This document shows positions 14,176 to 23,029 of a DNA stretch of 27,796 nt, piece after piece. Location of the stretch: positions 1-27,796 of the forward strand of contig CBDUUV010000023.1 in NCBI GenBank assembly GCA_965370495.1, given 5' to 3'. Position 1 is the first letter of the stretch, and the number at the start of each line of letters is the position of its first letter. This DNA is from Krumholzibacterium sp965370495 (GTDB taxonomy: Bacteria; Krumholzibacteriota; Krumholzibacteriia; Krumholzibacteriales; Krumholzibacteriaceae). The notes beneath the pieces are model-generated. The model had not been told where the DNA came from, searched no databases, and saw nothing but the letters and a program-made list of their open reading frames with translations. The position numbers were made by a program, and so were the translations under genes.

Positions 14176-16698
14176 ATGGATATAGCGAGTTATTCATACG
14201 ATTCACGCACAGTGATAAAAAATGCCCAGGAAGTTGCTGCGACATATAAACATGCCGAAATAGAGATAGAACATCTATTGATGGCCCTGGTGCGTCACGA
14301 AGGAACCGAAGTCGAGGCGATACTCAATCAACTTGGCAAGCCCGCTTCTTTTGTCGAATCGATAGTGGAAATCTATCTTAAGGACCAGCCGGGCAAATCG
14401 ACAGGCCGCGAAAAGGTTCCGATCTCCCCCGCCGTTCAAACGGTGCTTAACAACGCGCTTGATGAAAAAGCCAGGTTATATGACCCCCTTGTCGAGCCGG
14501 AACACATTCTGATCGCTGTTTTTGACCCACGCTCGCCTCTGTCGGGGTATGTGCGTGATAAAGTAGAAGTTACGAAGAAAGATATCTATCGCGCTATTGC
14601 CGAGAACAAAGCCGTCGAAGAGATAACCTCTCCATCGGAAGGCAAGGGCGAGAAGAAGGGAAAAGAAGCGGCCGCTTCAGGTGGGGGTGTGGCAGGGACC
14701 CTTCGTTATACGACAGATATGACCGATCAGGCTGCCGCGGGAAGTTATGATCCGATGATAGGGCGCGAGGATGAGCTCCAGCAGACGATACAGATCCTTC
14801 TGCGCCGCAGAAAGAATTCACCCATACTTACAGGAGGCGCCGGAGTCGGAAAATCGGCTATCGTCGAAGGTTTTGCCCGGGCTGTTATCGATAAAAGTGT
14901 TCCTAAAGCCCTGCAGGATATAAAGGTACTCGAGGTAGACATGGGAGCAATCGTGGCAGGCGCGAAGTACAAGGGAGAATTTGAGGAAAGATTCAAGGCG
15001 CTTATCAGCGATGTGATCAAGTCGGCGGGCAAAATCATACTTTTCATCGATGAGATACATTCCCTTTGCGGCGCGGGTTCAGGCGGGGGAATGGACGCGG
15101 CGAATCTTCTCAAGCCGGTACTGGCTCGCGGCCAGTTGCGCCTTATCGGGGCGACAACCGAGGAGGAGTATACAAAATATCTTGAAAAGGACAAGGCTCT
15201 TGTACGGCGGTTTGAAAAAGTCAGGATAGAGGAGCCCAACTTCGAAGAGTCTTTAATGATCGTCAACGGGGTCGCGGGCAAATACGAGGACCATCACAAG
15301 GTGACCTTCAGCGATGAAGCAAGAATCGCGTCGGTCAAGCTGGCTCAAAGATACCTTTCAGAGAGAAATCTGCCCGATATCGCCCTTGATATCATAGATG
15401 AGGCGGCATCGGAGTTCTCGGTCAAACAGGAACTTGCCGGGGAAAAGATAAAATCCCTCAATGGCCTTTTTGAAAATGTCGAGAAGCTTCTGTCCAAAAA
15501 GAAGAGCAAAGGCCTTGAGGATGCCTATAATGCCCTGGTGAAAGAGATCGATATGCTTATGAGATACTGGGGCCACAGGCTTGACAGGGAGTACAAATGC
15601 AGCCTCCCCTTTGACAGGATGAAACCGGATGAAATAGGCGCAAAGGTTTCGGAAAAGAAAGAGTTGTTCGGTGAATTGAAAGATGTGATCGAAAAACTCA
15701 AGCCGGTGATATTCGAAAGCGATGTAGGTACTGTGATCGCTCGCAGGACAGGGATTCCCGTCTCCAAGATGATGACGGCGGAGAAAGACAGGCTTATCAA
15801 GATGGAGGATTATCTCGCGGAAAAGATAATCGGCCAGAAGAACGCGATAAAAGCGGTATGCAACGCTGTGAGAAAATCGAGAGCCGGCCTGAAACTGCCT
15901 TACCGACCGGTCGGTTCCTTCCTTTTCCTTGGCCCGACCGGGACCGGAAAGACATATCTGCCGAAACTTCTTGCCGAGTTCCTCTTCGACAACAAGAATG
16001 CCATGGTTCGTATGGATATGTCGGAATTTATGGAGACCCACTCCGTAGCCAAGATGATAGGAGCGCCTCCTGGATATGTCGGGTATGAATCGGGAGGTTT
16101 GTTGACCGAAGCGGTTCGGAAAAAGCCTTTCTCGATCGTGCTTTTCGATGAAGTCGAAAAAGCCCATCCCGATGTTTTCAATATTCTGCTGCAATTACTC
16201 GATGATGGCAGGTTGACCGACGGACAGGGCAGAACCGTCGATTTTTCGAACACGATAGTAGTATTGACTTCGAATTATGCCGCTGATAAGATTCTCGAAG
16301 CGGATCGTGAAGGCCGTGAGCCTGATATGGATGAGATAAGGGAGTTTCTTTTCGGAAAGTTCAGGCCGGAGCTTCTTAACCGGCTCAATGAGATCATTAT
16401 TTTTCATCCGTTTACTCCAGAGCAGGTTGAAAAGATCGCCAGGCTCGAGTTCAATTCGCTCCGCACATTGCTGGAGGACCAGAATATCACGGCGACCCTC
16501 TCCGAGGAAGCAACAAAGAAACTGGCTGAAGAAGGCTATACGGTCGAACTTGGCGCGAGGCCGATCCAGAGGATCATAGAACAACAGATAATCAACAAGC
16601 TGTCGGTCGATATCATCACCGGCAATGTCAAGTCTGGCGATGAGGTCAGGATTGATATCAAAGATGATAATTACACTTTTACCGTGCTTGAAAGCTGA
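14176..16698 (+). CDS. clpV: ClpV/TssH, T6SS sheath-disassembly AAA+ ATPase
   Basis: An 840-residue class-1 Clp ATPase that unfolds the contracted TssB/TssC sheath so it can be reused. The N-domain repeat (1-145) is followed by a charged, Gly-rich linker. NBD1 has GGAGVGKS (220-227), the pore loop GAKYKGEFEER near 262-272 and Walker B ILFIDE (288-293). A short middle region (about 411-505) follows. NBD2 has GPTGTGKT (586-593), pore loop GYVGYE (633-638), Walker B IVLFDE (654-659) and the RPELLNRLNEI sensor/arginine segment. Both ATPase sites look intact. It is assigned to ClpV rather than ClpB by context: it is the first gene of the T6SS operon, with tssB 26 bp downstream. The compact middle region also differs from the long ClpB coiled coil. 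Confidence 0.95.
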   Translation: MDIASYSYDSRTVIKNAQEVAATYKHAEIEIEHLLMALVRHEGTEVEAILNQLGKPASFVESIVEIYLKDQPGKSTGREKVPISPAVQTVLNNALDEKARLYDPLVEPEHILIAVFDPRSPLSGYVRDKVEVTKKDIYRAIAENKAVEEITSPSEGKGEKKGKEAAASGGGVAGTLRYTTDMTDQAAAGSYDPMIGREDELQQTIQILLRRRKNSPILTGGAGVGKSAIVEGFARAVIDKSVPKALQDIKVLEVDMGAIVAGAKYKGEFEERFKALISDVIKSAGKIILFIDEIHSLCGAGSGGGMDAANLLKPVLARGQLRLIGATTEEEYTKYLEKDKALVRRFEKVRIEEPNFEESLMIVNGVAGKYEDHHKVTFSDEARIASVKLAQRYLSERNLPDIALDIIDEAASEFSVKQELAGEKIKSLNGLFENVEKLLSKKKSKGLEDAYNALVKEIDMLMRYWGHRLDREYKCSLPFDRMKPDEIGAKVSEKKELFGELKDVIEKLKPVIFESDVGTVIARRTGIPVSKMMTAEKDRLIKMEDYLAEKIIGQKNAIKAVCNAVRKSRAGLKLPYRPVGSFLFLGPTGTGKTYLPKLLAEFLFDNKNAMVRMDMSEFMETHSVAKMIGAPPGYVGYESGGLLTEAVRKKPFSIVLFDEVEKAHPDVFNILLQLLDDGRLTDGQGRTVDFSNTIVVLTSNYAADKILEADREGREPDMDEIREFLFGKFRPELLNRLNEIIIFHPFTPEQVEKIARLEFNSLRTLLEDQNITATLSEEATKKLAEEGYTVELGARPIQRIIEQQIINKLSVDIITGNVKSGDEVRIDIKDDNYTFTVLES

Positions 16699-16724
16699 TA
16701 ACAACGCCTGAAAAGGAGGAATTT

Positions 16725-17165
16725 ATGGCGAAATTCATACTTGGGGCGACTGAACGAGTCAAAAAAGATGACTCGATCCCGGTAGAGCTTCTTCCATCGA
16801 ACAAATTGTTGTATATCGCCAAACTCAACAATGATGAAGATGCTCAGCCCGATCCGGTGCGCTGTAACAATCTCAAGGAAGTCTTTGAAAAATTTCGTCC
16901 TTCTTTTGAGTGTGAACTGGAATCGACGGAAGGTGAACCTGTAAATGCCGATTTTCAGGTCAAGTCGATGAAAGATTTCACTCCAAAAGAACTGATCGAG
17001 AACAATGACTACCTGACAACGACTTATTACAGCAAAGAGATTCTGGCGGATCTCGACAAACAGTTGAAAAAGAACAATGCTCTCAAGAAGACTTTGAGCG
17101 ACAAGGAAAAAAAAGAAGCTCTTCTTAAAGCGGCGCAGTACTATATCGATCTTCTAACCGAGTAG
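16725..17165 (+). CDS. tssB: TssB, small sheath subunit
   Basis: A 146-residue protein that forms the contractile sheath together with TssC. It shows the TssB layout: an N-terminal segment, a beta pair with IPVELLPSNKLLYIAKLN, the NADFQVKSMKDFTP segment (family pattern of a strand followed by a Phe-x-Pro turn), and a C-terminal charged helical tail with QYYIDLLTE. It is slightly shorter than proteobacterial TssB (about 160-170) and near the Bacteroidota type. AAGGAGG precedes the ATG. The tssC ribosome site starts 6 bp after its stop, the standard tssB-tssC pairing, which ensures matched synthesis. Confidence 0.92.
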   Translation: MAKFILGATERVKKDDSIPVELLPSNKLLYIAKLNNDEDAQPDPVRCNNLKEVFEKFRPSFECELESTEGEPVNADFQVKSMKDFTPKELIENNDYLTTTYYSKEILADLDKQLKKNNALKKTLSDKEKKEALLKAAQYYIDLLTE

Positions 17166-17170
17166 AAGAG

Positions 17171-17179
17171 GGAGGTGAT
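17171..17179 (+). promoter_or_regulatory. Perfect ribosome binding site that sets the tssC start
   Basis: GGAGGTGAT is fully complementary to the 3' end of 16S rRNA. It places the tssC start at the ATG of 17184, 8 bases after GGAGG. The in-frame GTG at 17175 lies inside this site and is therefore not the start. The strength fits the high copy need of the sheath. Confidence 0.8.
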
Positions 17180-17183
17180 ATCA

Positions 17184-18611
17184 ATGAGTGATGAAGAAAA
17201 GGGAATGCAGCCTCAGAAGGAGCAGGCAGCTGAAGCCAAACAGGCCGCGACGCCGGGAGAAAAATTGTCAGATGACGAATTCGCCGAACTTCTGAGTGAG
17301 AAGTTCGGGAAGTTCGACGATCTGGCGAAGTTACTGCCTTCGTTCAAAACCGTCGATGGAGACCTGGTGCGGGGTGTCGAATGGCTCGATCCGAAAAAGG
17401 ATTTCCAGAGGAAGGAATTCCTGACAAAGAAGAATTTCGCAAAACAGAGAAAGCTTCTCGCCGAGAGGCTCAGGATATGGGTCGAGGCTCTCTCCGGGGA
17501 CAATGAACCCGATGATGTCCGAAAGAGTCTCAACGAGAAGATGACGAAGCTGGAAGCGAATCTTGACAAGAATATGAAGAAGGTCCTCAGGTCGAGCAGA
17601 GATATCGAAATGACCTACAGGGCGGTCGACAAGTTTTTCGCGAACGCGCAACAGGAACCTGATGAGAAGGTCAACGCGTGGTTCTCGAATATCAGCGCTG
17701 AAGAACTGATGGATCCCGACGACAAGGAAAAGTTCGAGGAGCTTGGCAAGGCGATCTCGGATCTTTTCCGTGAATGGTCGATCAAGGATTGCTTTTCCAT
17801 GGTGGTTGTACCAGGCTGGCTCGGTTCGGTTGAGAATATAGATACGTTTTCGCGGCAGATCGGGTTTGCCAACAAGGTTCATGTCATTTCGGATATGCCG
17901 AACTTCGACAAGTTCGAAGAGATCATGGATATGCTCGAGGATCCCGCTTACGCCGGGCTTTCAGGTATCGATGACTACAAACAGTATGTATCGATCTTCG
18001 CCAACTACGTGATGGCCCGCGAAGCTAATCAGTATGAGGATAAAGAGATGTGGATTCCGCCCTCTTCGGTCGTTGCCGGCAAGATGTATCAGGGAGATAC
18101 AACGGTTGGGATGCAGCAGCCGTCAGCAGGGTTCAAATATGGCAAGATCGCTGAATCGAAATACTTGAAGTTCAGGGCCAACCAGCCTGACGCGAGTAAA
18201 ATCAATGAAAAAGGTATCAATACGATGGTCAATTTTGAAGGTGCCGTCGTTGCGATGGGATCTTCAACACTTTCAACGAAAGAGACGTTCAACGTCTATT
18301 CTATCCGCAGAACTTACGACTATGTGTACAAGACGTTGCGTAACTACCTTAACAAGCAGACTTTTTCGGTAATCGATCAGAAGTTCATCGATTCGCTGAG
18401 AAAGGATATTGACAAATTCATGAAAGCCATTTCCGGTGGCGACAATATCCTGGAAGATTACAAGATCGAGGTCTTTGCCGATGAGGAGATGCGTAAGAGA
18501 CAGGAGGTCGATATTCAGGTCGCGCTTAATCCAAAATATCCGGCGAGGACTTTCAATATCGAATTTTCCGCCTGGAGCGAGGATAACCAGACTAACGTGA
18601 AAGATAAATAG
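17184..18611 (+). CDS. tssC: TssC, large sheath subunit
   Basis: A 475-residue protein that builds the outer contractile sheath with TssB. The first 25 residues are a low-complexity Glu/Gln/Ala segment. The middle contains FKTVDGDLVRGVEWLDPKKDF, VVVPGWLGSVENIDTF and the sheath-core elements MWIPPSSVVAGKMYQGD and PSAGFKYGK. The C-terminal third has the conserved YSIRRTYDYVYKTLRNYLN helix, then the domain-5-like ending with VDIQVALNPKYPARTFNIEF. Size (usually about 450-500) and order are normal. The family link is also supported by position straight after tssB. The start was chosen by the perfect ribosome site. The sequence is divergent from proteobacterial VipB. Confidence 0.93.
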   Translation: MSDEEKGMQPQKEQAAEAKQAATPGEKLSDDEFAELLSEKFGKFDDLAKLLPSFKTVDGDLVRGVEWLDPKKDFQRKEFLTKKNFAKQRKLLAERLRIWVEALSGDNEPDDVRKSLNEKMTKLEANLDKNMKKVLRSSRDIEMTYRAVDKFFANAQQEPDEKVNAWFSNISAEELMDPDDKEKFEELGKAISDLFREWSIKDCFSMVVVPGWLGSVENIDTFSRQIGFANKVHVISDMPNFDKFEEIMDMLEDPAYAGLSGIDDYKQYVSIFANYVMAREANQYEDKEMWIPPSSVVAGKMYQGDTTVGMQQPSAGFKYGKIAESKYLKFRANQPDASKINEKGINTMVNFEGAVVAMGSSTLSTKETFNVYSIRRTYDYVYKTLRNYLNKQTFSVIDQKFIDSLRKDIDKFMKAISGGDNILEDYKIEVFADEEMRKRQEVDIQVALNPKYPARTFNIEFSAWSEDNQTNVKDK

Positions 18612-18621
18612 CCATAAACAG

Positions 18622-18637
18622 ACGATCGGGCGATCGT
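18622..18637 (+). other. Hairpin just upstream of the hcp ribosome site
   Basis: ACGATC-GGGC-GATCGT forms a 6-bp stem with a 4-base loop between the tssC stop and the AAGGAG (18641-18646) of hcp. No T-run follows, so it is not a terminator. It could mark a processing site or shield the 5' end of a shorter hcp message, together with the hairpin after the hcp stop. Confidence 0.4.
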
Positions 18638-18653
18638 TGAAAGGAGAAGTACG

Positions 18654-19064
18654 ATGGCAAGAAGACCCTCTTTGGAGATCGATGGTGTTCCATATCTCAA
18701 TGTGTTCGAAGTCTCTTACTGCATATATACCACAAAGGACGAATCGGGACGCCCCTCTGACCGTGCCCATGCCGGACTGATCAAGATCAGGAGGCAGTCG
18801 AACGAAAAATCGGATATTGCCCGCTGGGCGATGGATTCATCAAAACCGAACTGGAAAAAGGGAAAGGTTACCTTCAAGGACCCCGACAATGTCGACGCCA
18901 TATTGAAGGAACTTGTCTGGGAGAACGGGTTTATCACTTTCTATGAAGAGCATGTTCCGCATGTAAAGGAAAGCCCGGATGATCAGATGTGGGAATACTT
19001 CGAGATCTCATGCCAGAAGCTCGCTGTCGGCGATGCTGACATCGATAACCTCTGGGAAGAGTAG
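18654..19064 (+). CDS. hcp: Hcp/TssD, inner tube protein, Bacteroidota-like type
   Basis: A 136-residue beta-barrel tube subunit; hexamers stack into the tube inside the sheath. It follows the short TssD pattern known from T6SS-iii: SLEIDGVPYLNVFEVSYCIY, then DESGRPSDRAHAGLIKI, an exposed helix with ARWAMDS, KKGKVTFKDPDN, LKELVWENGFITFYEEHV, and a final strand WEYFEISCQKLAVGDADI. Proteobacterial Hcp is longer (about 160-170) and has a different start. AAGGAG is 7 bases before the ATG. It is flanked by RNA hairpins on both sides, which may give it higher message levels than neighbouring genes. It is encoded directly before vgrG, so tube and spike are made together. Confidence 0.9.
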   Translation: MARRPSLEIDGVPYLNVFEVSYCIYTTKDESGRPSDRAHAGLIKIRRQSNEKSDIARWAMDSSKPNWKKGKVTFKDPDNVDAILKELVWENGFITFYEEHVPHVKESPDDQMWEYFEISCQKLAVGDADIDNLWEE

Positions 19065-19076
19065 TTGAAAACTTGT

Positions 19077-19108
19077 TTCTGCCGATTTGGGTGTCCCCCA
19101 GGGCAGAA
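19077..19108 (+). other. Stable hairpin just after the hcp stop
   Basis: TTCTGCC (19077-19083) pairs perfectly with GGCAGAA (19102-19108), and the loop adds TGGG/CCCA (88-91 with 97-100). No T-run follows. A strong stem 12 bases after the stop is the position expected of a 3' mRNA stabiliser against exonucleases. Confidence 0.5.
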
Positions 19109-19133
19109 TCAATCAAAGATCGAGTGATGTCGG

Positions 19134-19175
19134 GTCCGAGCCTGCAGTGAGCGGGTTCGGACTGGCTCACTTTTT
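19134..19175 (+). terminator. Terminator/attenuator-like structure between hcp and vgrG
   Basis: AGTGAGC (19146-19152) pairs perfectly with GCTCACT (19165-19171) and runs into TTTTT, a short intrinsic-terminator form. A competing stem, GTCCGAGCC (19134-19142) with GGTTCGGAC (19154-19162, one G-U pair), uses the terminator's loop. The two cannot form together easily, so read-through could vary. Partial termination here would make more Hcp than VgrG. Confidence 0.5.
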
Positions 19176-19189
19176 GTTGGGAGCGAGAA

Positions 19190-20977
19190 ATGCCAGTACT
19201 GGAAACTCCGGCTGAGTGTCTGATCCGAGTCGATAATAAAGAAATAAAATTCAATATCGCTGGTATTCAACTTGACCAGGTGATAGATGATCATCATCAA
19301 CTGTTAATTCGAATTCAGCAGGCGGGCAAAAAAGAGGCAAGCAGGGATTTCGAAGATCCCGGGGAATATACGAAATTCCTGGGTAGCAATATTGCTCTGA
19401 CTATCAGGCCGACTGGTGGAATCGTAGATGATTCCCGCGCTCTGGAATTTATCGGTGTCATCACCGATGTGCAGATCGATAACAGTATCGATGGACTTAA
19501 TGTTGTATTTATCCATGCCGCTTCTCCCACCATCACGATGGACGGAGCGGCAAAAAACGCCCACTATCATGACAAGAGCGCGAGTGACATCATCGGGGCG
19601 ATAGTCGGCAACTATCCAATCACAATAGGAAATATAGAGAAGACAACGGCAAAATACAAATTCGATACTCAATACCGCGAGTCGGATTTCGATTATATCA
19701 TGCGCCTGGCAAGCGGTTCCGGAATGTTCGCATATTATACGGGGCGTGATTTTAATCTTACTCCCGCTAACAGCGAAAAAAGCGTTGAGCTTGTCTGGAG
19801 GGAGAACCTCGGAGCCTTCAGGGTTGGGCTCGGAACAGCACCGATGGAGTTCAAGTCAGACGTCTATAACTACGAGCAGAAAAAGATATATTCCCAGGAC
19901 AGCCAGTCTATTTCAGAGCAGGCGGCATTGTCCGATATTTCGAAGATCTCACCGGAAGCATCGAAGAAGATATATAAAAATTCGGGGTTTTCCTCATCTC
20001 CGAAGAATGTCGAAGATGCCAAATCTCTCGACAAGACCCTTCAGAACGATCGCCGCAGGGCTATGGGGTCGATGGTCAGGTGTACCGGACAGTCGATCGT
20101 TCCCGAGATCGTCACCGGGAGTTGTGTGAAGATCGCCGGGATGGACAAACTGGATGGACAGTACTGGGTTAAGGGTGTACGCCATCTCTTTGATGATAAC
20201 GGAAAATATCACAACACATTTGTGTGCAGCCCCCTCGATTTAGCCTATCCGGAAGAGAAAAAGGCAGAGAAGGATCTTGATTCCGGGGAAAGAACGATCA
20301 AAGCGGCTACCAGTGTGGAGTCTGTCAAAGAGGCGAGGAAAAAACCGGCGATCGGAGTCAATGTCGCGAGGGTAATCGATCTGAAAGATCCCGAGAGCCT
20401 GGGACGCATTAAGGTCAGCTATCCCTGGCTCGATTCGGAACAGACAGCCTGGGTGCGAATGATGGTTCCCCACGCGGGGAAGGACCGGGGCTGGTATGTG
20501 CTTCCCGAAATCGATGATGAGGTTCTTGTCGGGTATGAACATGGCAACACCGATTATCCGGTCGTTCTGGGGTGTCTCTACAACAAAGAAAACTCTCCGA
20601 TACAGGAAGCAGTCTCCGACGATAACGATATCAAGATGTTCATGACCCGCAGCGGAAACAAGATAACCTTTAACGACAAGGACGGAGCTGAACAGATACT
20701 GATTTCCCAGAAAGACGGCAAGAATCAGATCGTTCTCGATATCTCCGGTCCGTCGATTACGATAACGACAGAAGGAGATGTCTCTATAAAAGGGGCAAAT
20801 ATCAATGTCGAGGCAGATCAGGGTATTACCATGAAAGCCGGAGGTGATATCAAACTGGCGGGAGTGAATATTGAGCTGAAGGCAGATGGAAATATCAAAT
20901 CAGAAGCTGCCGCCAATCATGATATCGCCGGAAATGCCCAGGTCAATGTAAAAGGCGGAATGATCAATCTCAATTAA
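19190..20977 (+). CDS. vgrG: VgrG/TssI spike protein
   Basis: A 595-residue spike protein that forms a trimer at the tube tip. Residues 1-350 match the gp27-like base, with FIGVITDVQI, the YKFDTQYRESDFDYIMRLAS segment typical of phage tail D proteins, and QYWVKGVRHLF. After a charged linker (about 355-385) comes the OB domain (388-465): GVNVARVIDLKDPESLGRIKV, WVRMMVPHAG and VLVGYEHGNTDYPVVLG. Residues 480-595 are short repeated strands (SITITTEGDVSIKGANINV) forming the beta-helix needle, ending in VNVKGGMINLN. There is no C-terminal toxin extension, so effectors must be carried by PAAR or adaptors encoded on the opposite strand. GGGAGCGAG precedes the ATG. Confidence 0.96.
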   Translation: MPVLETPAECLIRVDNKEIKFNIAGIQLDQVIDDHHQLLIRIQQAGKKEASRDFEDPGEYTKFLGSNIALTIRPTGGIVDDSRALEFIGVITDVQIDNSIDGLNVVFIHAASPTITMDGAAKNAHYHDKSASDIIGAIVGNYPITIGNIEKTTAKYKFDTQYRESDFDYIMRLASGSGMFAYYTGRDFNLTPANSEKSVELVWRENLGAFRVGLGTAPMEFKSDVYNYEQKKIYSQDSQSISEQAALSDISKISPEASKKIYKNSGFSSSPKNVEDAKSLDKTLQNDRRRAMGSMVRCTGQSIVPEIVTGSCVKIAGMDKLDGQYWVKGVRHLFDDNGKYHNTFVCSPLDLAYPEEKKAEKDLDSGERTIKAATSVESVKEARKKPAIGVNVARVIDLKDPESLGRIKVSYPWLDSEQTAWVRMMVPHAGKDRGWYVLPEIDDEVLVGYEHGNTDYPVVLGCLYNKENSPIQEAVSDDNDIKMFMTRSGNKITFNDKDGAEQILISQKDGKNQIVLDISGPSITITTEGDVSIKGANINVEADQGITMKAGGDIKLAGVNIELKADGNIKSEAAANHDIAGNAQVNVKGGMINLN

Positions 20978-20985
20978 GGATGCCG

Positions 20986-21360
20986 ATGGAATATTTATCA
21001 CTCCCTTTTCTCCTTCGTAAAGGGTTTTTGAATAAAACAGACCGTTATGATTCGATTACAAACTCGATAGGCCTGATTCTCAGTACACGCAAAGGATCGC
21101 TTCCCTTTGATCCTGAATTCGGATGCGACCTGTGGGACAGGGAGTTTTCCGATCTTTTCATGGTTAACCGTTCCGAACTGCAGGGAAGTATCCGCAATGC
21201 TGTAGATATATATGAAGCGAGGTTGTTCAACGTATCCGTTTCACTGATAAATATCAATACGGGCCCGGATCATCCCCTGGGGATCGCTGTCAAAGTAATC
21301 GGAAACTACAAAGATGAAAACGATGAAAAAAGATTCGAGGAGATTTTCAGTATAGGATGA
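20986..21360 (+). CDS. tssE: TssE, gp25-like baseplate protein
   Basis: A 124-residue gp25/lysozyme-like baseplate component that links the wedge to the first sheath ring. The family signature is NSIGLILSTRKGSLPFDPEFG, where the 'one-turn' Leu-x-Thr-x-x-Gly and Pro-x-Phe-Gly positions are conserved, followed by a wedge helix and the strand VSLININTG. The ATG at 20986 is favoured because AAGGA lies 5-6 bases upstream. The ATG at 20980, two codons earlier, would sit on that ribosome site. The gene follows the vgrG stop by 8 bp and precedes tssF by 1 bp, so translation is likely coupled. Confidence 0.9.
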   Translation: MEYLSLPFLLRKGFLNKTDRYDSITNSIGLILSTRKGSLPFDPEFGCDLWDREFSDLFMVNRSELQGSIRNAVDIYEARLFNVSVSLININTGPDHPLGIAVKVIGNYKDENDEKRFEEIFSIG

Positions 21361-21361
21361 T

Positions 21362-23029
21362 ATGAAAAGCGAAAGATCAAGGACATCGGAAGAGATATTC
21401 AATGATATGCACCGGGAACTCAGGGCATGGAACGCCGAGGTTCCCGAATCACCAGAGCGTATGGATCCGGTCCTGCGTATTCTTATGCAGATGTATGCCA
21501 GCCAGCTTGCGTTGATAGATAAAAAGATCGTTCATACCTGGGAAGCGGCTTCCAACGCACTTATCAGATCGCTTTGCCCCGAAAGCATACGGTGGCCGGT
21601 TCCCGCGTATACCGTGATGCAGGTAGAGCCTTCGGACCCGGTGATTATAGTCGATCCACAAACGCAGTATTTTTTCAAGGAGACCCGCGAAAACGGCCGC
21701 ACCTTCTTTTTCTCCTCTCTCAGAACGGAAAAACTGTTAAACGCAAAGTTGCAGAGCATCTATTTTGTGGCTGGCGATAATATCGAGGATATATCCCCGT
21801 TGAGACCGGAGAGTGTTCATGTATCCGCGCCGGACCGGCCATCCTCATTTTCCGGCCGGAACGCCGAATTGTACCTGGCGGTTTCCTACGATGGCCCGGC
21901 GGATGATTTCAAAGAAAGTGTGATCTTTCTTCAGGGTGATGAAGACGCTTTGAAACAGTTGAGATGGGCGAAATGGTTCCCCTGTACCGATGGGGGTTTC
22001 GATGAGAGTGTTTATTTTTGCCCGGGGGCGGCAGGGACGATAGATGATATCTTTTCAAGTGATAAAGGGACGATCGACTGGGGAAGTCTCAGAAGGAGCA
22101 GCGATCTGTTCAGGCCGCTTGAAAATAGCTTTGCCGTTATACCCGATGAATTTATTACAGCGTGGCGTATTGGCTCTCCCGGCAAGAGGATTCTCGACAG
22201 GCTGGATTCCGCCGGGATTACGCCGCCCGAGATGAGCGAAAAGTTTTATTGGATAAAGATCGTACTTCCCGCAGGCGGTGACAGGACAGTTTTCAGATCC
22301 TCTTTCAAGATTAATTTCAACTGCTTTATCGCCGTCAACAAATTCGACAGGACCCTTTTCAAGCATACGGGCGGCAACAGGCTGATCGAGATCGAGATCC
22401 CTGACAGTATAGACAACATCCTGAAGATCGTATCTGTGACAGATTCCAACGGGAAAAAGTATCTACCAAGGCATGAGGTGCTTACCGGAGGGAAAAGCGG
22501 ATTCTATACTCTTCTCGAACAGGATGAAAAGCTTTCCCTGTGGCTGGATTTCTCGTCTGAGCTGGAACTTCCTCCCGATTCGATAACGGTCAATTATTCC
22601 CTTACTGCCGGCACAGAGGCCGGCGGAATATCGGCGGGAAAGATAACAGAGCTGTATGAGAGCCATCCGGGAATACTTTCGCTGAAGAATATAATCCCGG
22701 TTTCGGGAGCGATACCTGCCAAGGCGGAAAAGCAGGTTATAGCCGAGATTTCTTCGAGGCTCCGTGGAAGGGACAGGGCAATGTCGTTCGATCAGATCCG
22801 CAGCTGGGTCAGCACCTTTGATGGGCGGATAATCGGAGCCGATTGTAAAAAGGGAGTGATGAGAACGGAACATGGAGTGCGTAAATGTGTCGTCGTCGTT
22901 GTAAAAGTCCGTGAAAATGAATTTCACTCCGATGATGAGATCGGGCTCCTGAAGGTAAGGCTCGGATCGTTCCTCAAGGCGCGCACCTCAATTAACAGTC
23001 AGTTTAAACTGGAGATCATAAAAGTCTGA
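21362..23029 (+). CDS. tssF: TssF, baseplate wedge protein
   Basis: A 555-residue wedge protein that assembles as TssF2-TssG. The N-terminal region has DPVLRILMQMYASQLALIDKKI and ESIRWPVPAYTVMQ, which match the TssF pattern of an Asp-Pro helix followed by a Pro-Ala-hydrophobic strand. It looks closer to the T6SS-iii version than to the proteobacterial FLTAR-containing form. The beta-rich middle contains several Phe/Tyr strands, and the C-terminal part resembles the gpJ-like end of baseplate proteins (VVVKVRENEFHSDDE, KARTSINSQFKLEIIKV). It starts one base after the tssE stop and overlaps tssG by one base (TGATG). It is a little shorter than usual (about 600). Confidence 0.88.
   Translation: MKSERSRTSEEIFNDMHRELRAWNAEVPESPERMDPVLRILMQMYASQLALIDKKIVHTWEAASNALIRSLCPESIRWPVPAYTVMQVEPSDPVIIVDPQTQYFFKETRENGRTFFFSSLRTEKLLNAKLQSIYFVAGDNIEDISPLRPESVHVSAPDRPSSFSGRNAELYLAVSYDGPADDFKESVIFLQGDEDALKQLRWAKWFPCTDGGFDESVYFCPGAAGTIDDIFSSDKGTIDWGSLRRSSDLFRPLENSFAVIPDEFITAWRIGSPGKRILDRLDSAGITPPEMSEKFYWIKIVLPAGGDRTVFRSSFKINFNCFIAVNKFDRTLFKHTGGNRLIEIEIPDSIDNILKIVSVTDSNGKKYLPRHEVLTGGKSGFYTLLEQDEKLSLWLDFSSELELPPDSITVNYSLTAGTEAGGISAGKITELYESHPGILSLKNIIPVSGAIPAKAEKQVIAEISSRLRGRDRAMSFDQIRSWVSTFDGRIIGADCKKGVMRTEHGVRKCVVVVVKVRENEFHSDDEIGLLKVRLGSFLKARTSINSQFKLEIIKV

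Noticed and set aside
15358..16194. 278-codon minus-strand frame
   Set aside because: Antisense to the clpV ATPase domains; it arises from their codon bias.
19134..19171. H-type pseudoknot between hcp and vgrG
   Set aside because: The connecting loop of 2 bases is too short to cross a 9-bp stem; competing hairpins are more likely.
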